Shown: one piece after another, positions 18,400-27,195 of the stretch
Numbering within the stretch: the first letter of the stretch is position 1
Layout: each line of letters begins with the position of its first letter
Program-made: the position numbers and the translations under genes
Assembly (NCBI GenBank): GCA_030430495.1
Contig: JAUIKM010000002.1
Coordinates: 1 to 64,000, forward strand
Direction of reading: 5' to 3'
Source of the DNA: a bacterium
GTDB lineage: Bacteria > Bacteroidota > Ignavibacteria > Kapaibacteriales > UBA7675
Length of the DNA: 64,000 bases
Notes under the pieces: model-generated
What the model was told of the DNA's origin: nothing
The model's database searches: none
Seen by the model: only the letters and a program-made list of their open reading frames with translations

Positions 18400-19734
18400 T
18401 CAGTCATGACGCAGCGACTCCACCGGATTCTGCGCTGCCGCCCGCCGTGCCGGAACGATGCCGAAAACGAGCCCGATCGACATGGCGACGCCGAACGACA
18501 GGATAACCGAAGAGGGCGTGACGATTGTGTCGATTTCCGCCGCCTCGGCGATCAAAATGCTCAGTGTAATGCCGAGCAGCACGCCTACCGCGCCGCCCGC
18601 AACGCTGATAGCCGTGGCTTCGCTCAGGAATTGCAGATTGATGTCGTTGGGAGTAGCGCCGAGCGAAAGCCTGATGCCGATTTCCTTGATGCGTTCCATG
18701 ACGTTGGCAAGCATGATGTTCATGATGCCGATACCGCCGACGATCAGCGAAATTGAGGCGATGGCCCCGAGAACGTAGTTGAAAAGCCGCGTGGTTTCGC
18801 GTTGTTGTTCCAGCACCACTTCGGGAATCGTGATCTCGAAATCGGTCATTTGGTTGTGCCGGCGCGTCAGCATGCGCCCGATGATCTCAGCGGCGCTGCG
18901 GCTGAACGAGTTGTCGCTCAGGCGCACGACGATGCGGTCGATCTGATTGTTGTTGTTCGCGGCGTTGAACGACCCATCGCCGCCGCCGTCAGACGTCAGG
19001 TCGTCCTCCGTTACCGACGATCTGTCGCGGTAGCGCAGCAGAACGGTCGGCAGCGGCGTGTAGATGTCCAGATTGGGGTTGCGCAGGCCGAGCTGTTCCA
19101 GTTGGTCCTGCGCCACCGCCTGGTCCTTGATGACGCCCACCACGCGCAGCCACTGCGGACCACATTTGATGCTTTTGCCGATGGGATCGACGCCGGCAAA
19201 AAAACGCGTCCGAATTTCGTGGCCGATGATGCACACCGGCGCGAGCGCGTCGAAGTGCAGCACGGAAAAGGTCGCACCGAGCGCAAACTCGTCCGCGCGT
19301 TCGTAAAAGTGATCCCGGGAAACGCCGACGAGCACGCTGTTGCGGCTGACGCCTTCACGCGCCATCTCCATCGGCAGAACTATTTCGGGGTAGACCGCGA
19401 GCACCTGCGGCACTGTGGATGCAATACTCGCCGCATCGGCCAGGGTCAGGCCGGGCGAATAGCGTTTGACCTGCATATCGGCGCTGTCTTCCTCTTCCTC
19501 CGATTCCTTGTTTTCCTCCGGGTTTTCAATGTGGGGCGTAATAATCAGGTTGTCGGCGCCGAGGAGGGCGAGTTGCTGCAGAATTTTTTCCTGTGCGCCG
19601 CGGCCGATGGCGAGCATTGCAATGACGCTGGCCACGCCGAAGACAATGCCGAGCGAGGTCAGCAGGGCGCGCAGCTTGTTTTGCGCCATGGCTTCGGCGG
19701 CAATCAGGATATTGTGCAGAATTCGTCGGATCAT
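18400..19734 (-). CDS. MacB-type ABC transporter permease
   Basis: A 444-residue permease with the MacB topology: an N-terminal helix (LRALLTSLGIVFGVASVIAML), a large periplasmic MacB_PCD domain (about 60-290), and three C-terminal helices of the FtsX domain (about 315-440), including GGIGIMNIMLANVMERIKEIG. The ATPase domain that precedes this part in MacB itself is missing, and no separate ATPase gene lies nearby, so it must use one encoded elsewhere. An acidic insert rich in Glu (about residues 85-100) follows the first strand of the periplasmic domain. Start placed at MIRRILHN because the longer frame intrudes into the upstream gene. Confidence 0.88.
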   Translation of the reverse strand: MIRRILHNILIAAEAMAQNKLRALLTSLGIVFGVASVIAMLAIGRGAQEKILQQLALLGADNLIITPHIENPEENKESEEEEDSADMQVKRYSPGLTLADAASIASTVPQVLAVYPEIVLPMEMAREGVSRNSVLVGVSRDHFYERADEFALGATFSVLHFDALAPVCIIGHEIRTRFFAGVDPIGKSIKCGPQWLRVVGVIKDQAVAQDQLEQLGLRNPNLDIYTPLPTVLLRYRDRSSVTEDDLTSDGGGDGSFNAANNNNQIDRIVVRLSDNSFSRSAAEIIGRMLTRRHNQMTDFEITIPEVVLEQQRETTRLFNYVLGAIASISLIVGGIGIMNIMLANVMERIKEIGIRLSLGATPNDINLQFLSEATAISVAGGAVGVLLGITLSILIAEAAEIDTIVTPSSVILSFGVAMSIGLVFGIVPARRAAAQNPVESLRHD

Positions 19735-19798
19735 TGGTTGCTGGCCCTGGTGCGCCGGAGCGCGCCGCCGGAAAATGAATAATGGGTGGACGTGGATA

Positions 19799-21055
19799 TT
19801 ACTCGCCTGAAGAAGCCTGCGCCAGCGGCGCTTCCTCACCTTCTTCCGGCGTACTCAGGTAAATGCGGTCGTTGGGGCTGAGACCATTTGTCACTACGAC
19901 GTGCGTACCGTTCATCAGGCCGAGTTCAACTGTCTGGCGGACGGGGCCCGCCGGCGACTCCTTGTAGACGTACACGAGCGAGTCGCGGGCGTGAATTGTT
20001 TCCAGCGGCACGGACAGGGCTTCATCGACGTTGGCGACCAGAATTTCGTTGCCTGTCGTCATCGCGGGGCGCAGAGTTGTGTCGACCTGATCGACTTCAA
20101 TCAGGACTTCAAAGACTTTCGAGTCGGAATTGCGCTGTTTTTCGCCGACGTTGGCGACCTCGCGCACGGTGCCGGTCAGGACTTTGTCCGGGAGGGCGTA
20201 GAGTTTGATCGTGACCGGCTGTCCCTGGTGCACATTGCGGATGTCGATTTCATTGACGTAGGTAACGGATTCCATGGAGGAGAGGTCGGGCAGTTCCGCC
20301 ACGACGGGATTCCAGGCGGAGACGACGGAGCCGACGCCTTTTTTTACCCCGCGGTGTTCGCGCGAATAAATCACCATGCCGTCGGCGGGTGCAATGACTG
20401 TAAACTCTTCCATTGTTTCGACATAGCTGTCGTGCGTGCGCTGGTGGGAGCGCAGTTCGGCGCCGACTTCACGCATTTTGGCCATGGCCTGCTGAACCTG
20501 GACTTCGTAGTTTTTTTCCGCCTGGTGGAGGGCGCGTTCGGCGCGTTCATAGTCAATTTGCGCCTGCCGGATGACGGATGGAGCTTCGTAAATTGACTGT
20601 TCTTTGCGGATCTTCGCTTCTTCCAGCGCAAAGCGTAAATTCACGAGATTATCGCGTGCTTGTGACAAGCTGAGGGCGGTATCCAGGCGTGCCTGTTCGT
20701 ACTGTGATTCGGCTTTCTGGATGTTGATCAGGAGGTCTTTTATTTTACCGGAAAGGTCTGATTTGTCCAATTGCGCGACAAAATCGCCCTTTTTTACAAG
20801 CGTTCCTTCAGGCACCATGTCCGAGATATTTATCTGATAGATCCCGGTGGCCTGCACATTGCGCGGCCCGCGGATCTTTATCGAGTTTTTCGCGCGGAGT
20901 TCCCCCGTGGTTGTTACGACAACTTCAAACGGACCCAGTTCAGGGCTGACGAGGATGTCGACTTCCTGCGGCGGTGGTTCCGCCAGTGCAAACCACAGGC
21001 CGCCCGCTGCTGCGACCCCGATTGCGATGTATATTAGACTGCGTATGATCTTCAT
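19799..21055 (-). CDS. HlyD/MacA-type periplasmic adaptor protein
   Basis: A 418-residue membrane-fusion protein. The N-terminal anchor (about residues 5-25, SLIYIAIGVAAAGGLWFAL) is followed by a barrel-sandwich half (GTLVKKGDFVAQLDKS), a coiled-coil hairpin (about 115-220, rich in Glu, Gln and Arg), and the second sandwich half (FTVIAPADGMVIY). Beta-barrel and membrane-proximal domains complete it. It links an inner-membrane permease to TolC. First gene of the adaptor-permease-TolC group; 64 bases separate it from the permease, a gap too small for an ATPase gene. Confidence 0.9.
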   Translation of the reverse strand: MKIIRSLIYIAIGVAAAGGLWFALAEPPPQEVDILVSPELGPFEVVVTTTGELRAKNSIKIRGPRNVQATGIYQINISDMVPEGTLVKKGDFVAQLDKSDLSGKIKDLLINIQKAESQYEQARLDTALSLSQARDNLVNLRFALEEAKIRKEQSIYEAPSVIRQAQIDYERAERALHQAEKNYEVQVQQAMAKMREVGAELRSHQRTHDSYVETMEEFTVIAPADGMVIYSREHRGVKKGVGSVVSAWNPVVAELPDLSSMESVTYVNEIDIRNVHQGQPVTIKLYALPDKVLTGTVREVANVGEKQRNSDSKVFEVLIEVDQVDTTLRPAMTTGNEILVANVDEALSVPLETIHARDSLVYVYKESPAGPVRQTVELGLMNGTHVVVTNGLSPNDRIYLSTPEEGEEAPLAQASSGE

Positions 21056-22175
21056 GCTCGCTACTTACTGATCCTGTGTCGAAAGTTTCGGCAATTTTAC
21101 CTGAAGTCTGAAGGAGCCCTCAACCTGAGCGCAGGCGGTGCATACGCCAAATATAGCGCCTTCACAAACATCTGAGTACGGGAACGCGCTCATTGAAGAA
21201 AAAATCCCCGTAATATTTTTAAGATTAACGGTTGAAATATAATGTGACAAAAGGAGCGCGCTCTACGGCTGAATTTAAGGGTTTTTCTGATGCATTTCTC
21301 AGGAAAACCCTTAGCTCAAATTAGGGCAAACACTTAGGCAAAAATAAGGGTAATGCTTATTGCTTCACGAGCGTGAAACCAGTAGTTTTGCAGGCGTCTT
21401 GAGGAACGGTTTATAAACGTTGTAATGAAAGTCATTTCGACGGGAAATCAGAACCGACACTACAAAGCTGAACCGTTCCAACCGATAATTAACCGACAAT
21501 CAACAAAAGAGGGGGAGCCCTTTCGTTTGTTCCGTGGAGTCATCACTGCCGATTGATGCGGAATAAACACGCCGAATACGAGCGCCACTGCCAATGAGCG
21601 ATCGTTTCGGATGGAACCCCAGCCCAGAGTTCAACGGCTTTCTCGATAATTCAAGGCTCTGACAATAACATATAGCGACCGGAGTCCACGCGGCGGGAAG
21701 ATTGCACTCCTGTACTGTTTTCGCCGCCGACCGTAGTGAGCAGCACACTCATGTAAATTCGCGACTGCCCGAATTTGCACCTGCTTCTACTATGGATGAC
21801 TGTTTACCTGCCTCCGGTTGAAAAGGTCAGTTAATGTGTTGAATCAAACACAGGTAGCTGAGAGCACGCCCCGGCGCCCCGCATGCGCACTTCGACGGAA
21901 ACTTTGTGTGGATGCGGAAGACTGGGAAGTGCAGGGTAATCGCGGAAAGGGCTGCGTCACGTTGCGGGGATAAGAATAGTTCCCGAATGACGATCACACT
22001 GTATTTACTGTTAAACTGTTGCGAGATTACAGTGATCACTCTCAGGTGTGAACCGCATTAAGTCGTCAAAGCGCGTCAGATTTTTGTGTGTTTAATTGTT
22101 TAACCCATGCGTGTACAGGCATAAGGGCCATTGCCGCGTGCGCTCAATATTGACCTGGTATCGACAAAGGGAATT
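21056..22175. other. Intergenic stretch, about 1.1 kb, with an inverted repeat
   Basis: Divergent spacer between the efflux genes (minus) and the polyketide cassette (plus). A near-perfect inverted repeat, AAGGGTTTTTCTGA / TCAGGAAAACCCTT (21277-21312), is followed by further TTAGGG-like words up to 21350; part of it recurs at 11894-11906. It may be an operator for the efflux genes. No gene seen between 21360 and 22130. Confidence 0.4.
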
Positions 22176-24050
22176 ATGAAAAAAGCCAAATCGTTTGTAC
22201 CCGCCGCTGCGATGCTCGTTTTGTTGCTGGTCGGCTCGTGGATCCTCAGGCCCGTCGATGCGGAGCTGCCGGATCTCGGCATCAGCTTTACCGAAGTTGC
22301 ACAGGAAGCACATTGTTTAAATAATCACAGCAAAGTTGAACTTGATACGCGTTTTAACAACATCATGCCCTGGCTGTCATCCGTCGGCGCGGCCGTGGCT
22401 ACCGGCGATTTTGACGGTGATGGGTTTGTTGACTACTACGCGACCAATTGCGGCAGAAACTCCCAGAATCGCCTGTTTCGCAATCTTGGCAACGGCGCGT
22501 TTGAAGACGTGGCCGCAGCCTGGGGCGTCGCAGATCAGAATCGCACAGGCGCTTCCATGGATGCTATTTTTCTGGACTACGACAACGACGGCGATCAGGA
22601 CCTCTACCTGGTAAAATGGGCCGCGACCAACGTGCTGTTTGAAAATGTCGGCGGTCGTTTTGAAGATCGGACCGAAGCTGCCGGCGTCGGATACTGGGGC
22701 TACGCCAATTCGGTTGTATCCTTTGACTACGATCGCGACGGCCTGCCCGACATCCTGGTCGGCAACTACTTTGCCGAAAAAATTGCCGATGAAAACAGCG
22801 GCCAAATGGTGCGCAATGACCTGTGGGATCCGGTGACGAGTAAAGTCATGCACTCGACCTTTACCCACGCCACCAACGGCGGCCGCAATGTCCTGTACAA
22901 AAACCTCGGCAACGGTTCGTTTCGCGACGTGACCTACGACGTCGGCATCGGCCACACCGGCTGGACGCTCGACATCGGCGTCGGCGACCTCAACAACGAC
23001 GGCTGGACGGATCTGTACGTATCCAACGACTTCGGCGCGGACGAGATCTATTTCAACACCGGCGCGGAGCAGCAGGAACCTGCCTTCATGATGCACATCG
23101 ACCCGGACGGACATCCCGGCGCGGGCAACGACTGGTGGAAGGGCATGAACTGCGATATCGGCGATGTTAACAACGACGGCCGTCAGGACGTGTACGTGAC
23201 CAACATTCTGGCGCACAGATACAAAACAGATGAAGGCAATATGCTCTGGCTTAACACCGCCGATGCGGAAATGGACGGCGGTGTGAAGTTCCTGAATATC
23301 GGTGAAGATGTTGCCGTTCACGACGGCGGCTGGGGCTGGGGTGGTCGTTTCTGTGATGTTAATAACGACGGCCTGATGGACGTTTTTGCACTGAACGGCT
23401 TTGCCACCGGAAAAGACCGCGACAACACCTACTGGTTCGCCCTGCAGGAAATGGTCACGCAGACAAAAAACAACGCCTCCGACACGGAGGTCTGGCCCGA
23501 CATGGGCGACCGCGACCTCTCCGGCTACGAACCGAGCAGGCTGTTTATTCAACAAGCCAGCGACGCCGACATGCCGAAGTTCTACGAATACGCGGTTCCG
23601 GCCGGTATTACGGACATCCTGAACGGACGCGGCATCGGACTGGCCGACTACGACAACGACGGCGATCTGGACTTCTACGTCGCCAATCAGGGAGCGGTCA
23701 ACTGCCTTTATCGCAACGAAACCGGCAACAAAAGCGGCGCCTGGCTGGGCCTGCAACTCGTCGGCCGCCCGGATGCGCCCAACCACGTTGGCGGAAGAAC
23801 ATTTGCAACGACGCACGACGCGGACGGCGTCCGTGTGGAAGTATGGGCCGCCGGTCAGTACTTTGTTAACGAACAGAACGAAGTTAACGGATTCGCCGGC
23901 CAGGGAGACAAGAGGCTTCACTTTGGACTTGGACAAGCAGCCGAGATCGACCGAATGGTTATCAACTGGCCAAGCGGCCGCACAACGACACTGGAAGGCG
24001 ATCAAGCGCCAACCATCAACGCGTACCACGTGATCGAAGAGTCGATCTGA
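22176..24050 (+). CDS. unbV: UnbV-type ASPIC/UnbV and VCBS-repeat protein of an enediyne-like cassette
   Basis: A 624-residue exported protein. A signal peptide of about 28 residues (KKAKSF then a hydrophobic core) precedes the mature part. At least seven calcium-binding FG-GAP/VCBS motifs follow, among them DFDGDGFVDYY, DYDNDGDQDLYL, DLNNDGWTDLYVSNDFG and DVNNDGRQDVYVTN. The C-terminal 90 residues are an ASPIC/UnbV domain (GVRVEVWAAGQYF, then LHFGLGQAAEIDRMVINWPSG). UnbV is one of the five genes conserved in enediyne cassettes; its biochemical role is unsettled. I start at 22176, with GGGA five bases upstream, giving a clean signal peptide. A terminator-like hairpin follows the gene. Confidence 0.9.
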   Translation: MKKAKSFVPAAAMLVLLLVGSWILRPVDAELPDLGISFTEVAQEAHCLNNHSKVELDTRFNNIMPWLSSVGAAVATGDFDGDGFVDYYATNCGRNSQNRLFRNLGNGAFEDVAAAWGVADQNRTGASMDAIFLDYDNDGDQDLYLVKWAATNVLFENVGGRFEDRTEAAGVGYWGYANSVVSFDYDRDGLPDILVGNYFAEKIADENSGQMVRNDLWDPVTSKVMHSTFTHATNGGRNVLYKNLGNGSFRDVTYDVGIGHTGWTLDIGVGDLNNDGWTDLYVSNDFGADEIYFNTGAEQQEPAFMMHIDPDGHPGAGNDWWKGMNCDIGDVNNDGRQDVYVTNILAHRYKTDEGNMLWLNTADAEMDGGVKFLNIGEDVAVHDGGWGWGGRFCDVNNDGLMDVFALNGFATGKDRDNTYWFALQEMVTQTKNNASDTEVWPDMGDRDLSGYEPSRLFIQQASDADMPKFYEYAVPAGITDILNGRGIGLADYDNDGDLDFYVANQGAVNCLYRNETGNKSGAWLGLQLVGRPDAPNHVGGRTFATTHDADGVRVEVWAAGQYFVNEQNEVNGFAGQGDKRLHFGLGQAAEIDRMVINWPSGRTTTLEGDQAPTINAYHVIEESI

Positions 24051-24073
24051 CAACCACGCTTTAACATATAGAT

Positions 24074-24124
24074 GCCTGCCGTGTTGTGTGTTGCGCGAAA
24101 TAATGCACGACGGCAGGCGCTTTT
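24074..24124 (+). terminator. Terminator-like hairpin between unbV and the next gene
   Basis: Nine-base stem GCCTGCCGT/ACGGCAGGC with a long loop, then GC and four T. It would end or reduce transcription after unbV, making the following genes a separately expressed or attenuated unit. Confidence 0.55.
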
Positions 24125-24178
24125 ATCGCAGAACTCGCATTTCAACAACGTTTATATTTTTTTGACGGAGATTGAACC

Positions 24179-25192
24179 GTGAAATACAAAGTACTCGGAG
24201 TAGTGGCGACCATTGTCGTAGTCGTTCTCGCAGTATTCGCCTATCAACGCTCGGGTCTGCTTGACCTTCCTGAAGTTCCCGACAACCTCACTGCAGACAT
24301 GGTCGGACTTGGCGGTATCGACACGCTGCGTTTCTCGCAGAACAAACTTGATTCCGGCTCTTATTTTGGCGGTGTTAACGACAAAGGCACGACGGTGATG
24401 GCCCTGGGTGCGGAACAGTTCCGCAAAGGCACGCACGAACGCGGCCTCAAGATGATGCGCATGGGACTGCGCTTTGACCCCAACAACCTTGCGCTCGGCA
24501 ACGGATTCCGCCTCTGTGTACTCGACGCCCAACGCGAATTCCTGCGTCAGGCCGCCAAAGCCCGCATGCAGAAGGTGCGTCTGCCGGTATGGCTTGACAA
24601 CGAACCGAAGCGCACCTTTGAAAGCCGCTACCGCATCTTCCGCACGCGCGAACTGAAGTTCCAGATGGCCATGGGACTCATCGACAAGATGTTGCTGTAC
24701 CCGGCGCTTGAAATTAAAGCACCTGCCAGTGTTGAAGCCGTTGAACTGTTAACCGAGATTCTCGAGGAAAACGACGGCGAAAACAAATACTACGTTCCCG
24801 CGCTGTTTGCGCGCGGACTTAACTACCTGTATCGGCCGGCCGATCTGGAATGGCCCGAATCGATAAAATCTTCACCCACCGCCGCCAGCGATGACATAGC
24901 TCTTTGTGTTGCCATCGGGCAAAAAGTCGGTGTTGGTTCCGATGAGTTAAAAGCGCGCCTTTCCATGACGCTCGGCGATGCCTACTGCAAAGAGGGCAAT
25001 ATCTCAAAAGCGCGGTCCTGGTGGCAGGTTGCCTACAACCTGAATAGCGCGGACAAAGCATTCGTTGAAGAAATTAACACACGCACGGCGTGGGATGACG
25101 ACGAAGCCGCACAAAATCTCGAGCGCTTGCTTGAGAAACAAATGAATGACCTTAAACATCCGCTTACCGACATGAGGTTCATGTGGAAATGA
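24179..25192 (+). CDS. Membrane-anchored TPR-like protein within the enediyne-like cassette
   Basis: A 337-residue protein of unknown function. Residues 1-22 form a membrane anchor or signal (KVLGVVATIVVVVLAVFAY) with no cleavage motif that convinces me. The remainder is mostly helical: ALGAEQFRKGTHERGLKMMR (about 76-95) and LGDAYCKEGNISKARSWWQ (about 280) read like single tetratricopeptide units. It is not one of the five canonical cassette genes. Its stop codon overlaps the start of unbU (ATGA), so the two are coupled. The position suggests a scaffold at the membrane near UnbU, but this is inferred only from context. Confidence 0.75.
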   Translation: MKYKVLGVVATIVVVVLAVFAYQRSGLLDLPEVPDNLTADMVGLGGIDTLRFSQNKLDSGSYFGGVNDKGTTVMALGAEQFRKGTHERGLKMMRMGLRFDPNNLALGNGFRLCVLDAQREFLRQAAKARMQKVRLPVWLDNEPKRTFESRYRIFRTRELKFQMAMGLIDKMLLYPALEIKAPASVEAVELLTEILEENDGENKYYVPALFARGLNYLYRPADLEWPESIKSSPTAASDDIALCVAIGQKVGVGSDELKARLSMTLGDAYCKEGNISKARSWWQVAYNLNSADKAFVEEINTRTAWDDDEAAQNLERLLEKQMNDLKHPLTDMRFMWK

Positions 25193-26109
25193 ACGCTACA
25201 GCCCCGGCGGCTAAAAAGAACTCTGCCAAAAGCGTGGAGCCAATAAAATTTGTGGCTCCCAAATTGCGGGATCCGCGCCTTACCCTGCTGCTGATTCTTT
25301 CAACGTATACGGCGCTGGGACAGTTTGTCTTTTACTTCAACATCGGATTTGAACAGCTGCTGCTGACGATCAGCATCACGGGCGGTCTGGACTTTCTGAT
25401 TAACCTGATAAAACGTCGCCGCGTGGAAATCCCGCTCAGCGGTATCATCACCGGTCTCAGTCTCGGCCTGCTGCTGGAATCGTACAACAACATCGTCTTT
25501 GTCGTCGCAGGCGTCTGGTCGATTGCCTCCAAACACCTGATCAAATTCAGAGGAGTTCAGGTGTTTAACCCGTCGAACTTTGGTATCGTCATGGCTCTTC
25601 TGCTCATGCACGGCACCGTGACGGTTGCACCCGGTTCCCAGTGGGGCAGTGAGATCGTTTATTCGCTCGTTGTACTCTCGTTTGGCCTTGTCATGAGCTG
25701 GCGTGTTAACCGCCTGCCTCTTGTTCTCGGCTGGGCCGGCGGTTTTGTCCTCATGGGACTGGTTCGCATGTCGCTGGGACAGGGCGGTCTCGTCTTTGTC
25801 CTGGGGCCGATGACCGGCGCGGAGTTCATGCTGTTTACCATTTCGATGGTACCGGACCCGAAAGCTTCGCCGTCCAACAAAGTGACGCAGGTTGTCTGGG
25901 GGCTTTCAATCGCCCTGATTGACGGCGTCATGCGATTTAACGAGATGCGTTTTTCGATGTTCTATGCGCTTGCAATTCTCTGTGCCATCCGGCCCTGGTT
26001 TGAAGCCGCCGTTGAGCGCGTGTTTAATCTGACGGAAGGCCAGACGGCATTTGCGGGCATTAACTCCCGCGAACCGGCCGCGGTGCTGAAGGACAAAGCG
26101 GCTGTTTGA
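25189..26109 (+). CDS. unbU: UnbU-type integral membrane protein (RnfD/NqrB-like fold)
   Basis: A 306-residue membrane protein with about eight to ten helices. It has the RnfD/NqrB-like features SGIITGLSLGLLLES (about 84-98) and VFNPSNFGIVMALLL (about 125-139), as UnbU proteins do; the flavin-binding S-G-A-T motif of true RnfD is not present. UnbU is a fixed member of enediyne cassettes, with unknown activity. I use the ATG at 25189, which forms an ATGA overlap with the preceding stop; a GTG at 25183 is also possible. It is followed by a 90-base spacer holding a perfect 10-bp hairpin. Confidence 0.88.
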   Translation: MNATAPAAKKNSAKSVEPIKFVAPKLRDPRLTLLLILSTYTALGQFVFYFNIGFEQLLLTISITGGLDFLINLIKRRRVEIPLSGIITGLSLGLLLESYNNIVFVVAGVWSIASKHLIKFRGVQVFNPSNFGIVMALLLMHGTVTVAPGSQWGSEIVYSLVVLSFGLVMSWRVNRLPLVLGWAGGFVLMGLVRMSLGQGGLVFVLGPMTGAEFMLFTISMVPDPKASPSNKVTQVVWGLSIALIDGVMRFNEMRFSMFYALAILCAIRPWFEAAVERVFNLTEGQTAFAGINSREPAAVLKDKAAV

Positions 26110-26151
26110 GCCGCCTCTGCCAAACAACGAACACAACAGAAACACCATGAC

Positions 26152-26177
26152 GCGGCAGGTGCCTGAACACCTGCCGC
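26152..26177 (+). promoter_or_regulatory. Perfect hairpin between unbU and unbL
   Basis: GCGGCAGGTG/CACCTGCCGC, a 10-bp perfect stem with a 6-base loop and no T run. It lies just before an AAGGAAGAG ribosome site. It is more likely an RNA-stability or processing element inside the transcript than a terminator. Confidence 0.5.
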
Positions 26178-26199
26178 CCGCAAGGAAGAGAAAGCAGAT

Positions 26200-27162
26200 A
26201 TGATAGGATCAGTAATGGCCTGGTGGATCGGGCGCTTAATCGACACGATGCGTTTTCCGCATCAGGCGCCGGGCGGCGAGGAAACCACGCGCAACGTTAT
26301 GCGCTCCTTTGGTTCCGGCGCCAAGCTCGGCCTGCGCAACAGCCCGATCGAGCACGTGCGGTCGGTATCCGACGGGATGCCCTGGAGCCACCGCGCATTT
26401 TATCACGAAGGCCATGCGATGGGCGTTGCCGCGCGCTGCGCCATGCGCCTGCAATCCGGCACGCCGGAGTTGCTGTTTCACTACGATGACTTTCGACTGA
26501 TGCGCTACGTGGGCTATGGATTTTGGAACGGCGCGACCACCAAATATCCGGCGCCGCGTCTTGACGAAACGGCCGGGCTGTGGGCGGGTGAATCGACCTG
26601 GAGCAAATACCGCCTTTTGATGCCCAACGGCTTTGGTTTCTCGACTGTGATGTTCCGCGGCGCTTTTGATGAGCGTGCCGCGGCAGCCATCGAAAACCTG
26701 CCGGACGAAGAATCGCGGGAAGCAGCCTATCACGGTGTGGGCCGCGTTCTGTGGTTCCTTTATATGCACAATTATGAAGAGCTGAATGTAATTTTGCGCC
26801 GGCATGTATGGCGAAGCGAAGCGCTCGGCATCGGCCTCGGACTGGCGATTGGATTCACGCAGGTAGCCATGCCGGACGCCATTATGCGCGCCGTGGACGG
26901 GATGGGCGCCGAGCATCGGGAAAATTTACTGCGCGGTGTTGGTATCGCGCTGGAGACACATTCAAGCAACAGCCCACAGGGTCGTATTCAGGTGGAGCGT
27001 TCTGTATTCGGTGAGTTGCGTCGCCGTTACGAGATCGCGCTGGAAGCAACGGCATCTGGAAGCGGTGCCGATTGGTATCGACTGTATCACGAAAACACGC
27101 GCAGCACTTCGCGCGCGGATTTTGCCCATGCCGTAACAAATGGCGCGGACACGCGGCGCTGA
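26200..27162 (+). CDS. unbL: UnbL-type protein (DUF1702)
   Basis: A 320-residue DUF1702 protein, the length of UnbL in enediyne cassettes. Seen: the motif FYHEGHAMGVAAR (about 67-79), the block FRLMRYVGYGFWNGA (about 98-112), LLMPNGFGFSTVMF (about 145-158), and a second helical half with GRVLWFLYMHNYEELN and IGLGLAIGFT. The repeated G-x-G-F pattern is typical of the family. Its biochemistry is not established; genetic work in actinomycetes makes it essential for enediyne formation. No signal peptide. The start has AAGGAAGAG upstream; pksE begins 33 bases after its stop. Confidence 0.88.
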   Translation: MIGSVMAWWIGRLIDTMRFPHQAPGGEETTRNVMRSFGSGAKLGLRNSPIEHVRSVSDGMPWSHRAFYHEGHAMGVAARCAMRLQSGTPELLFHYDDFRLMRYVGYGFWNGATTKYPAPRLDETAGLWAGESTWSKYRLLMPNGFGFSTVMFRGAFDERAAAAIENLPDEESREAAYHGVGRVLWFLYMHNYEELNVILRRHVWRSEALGIGLGLAIGFTQVAMPDAIMRAVDGMGAEHRENLLRGVGIALETHSSNSPQGRIQVERSVFGELRRRYEIALEATASGSGADWYRLYHENTRSTSRADFAHAVTNGADTRR

Positions 27163-27195
27163 GATGCCGTCGTTTCGACATCGAGGAACACAACA

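Noticed and set aside
22377-24053. Long minus-strand frame opposite unbV
   Set aside because: Val-rich shadow frame created by the repeated GAC-AAC codons of the calcium-binding motifs.
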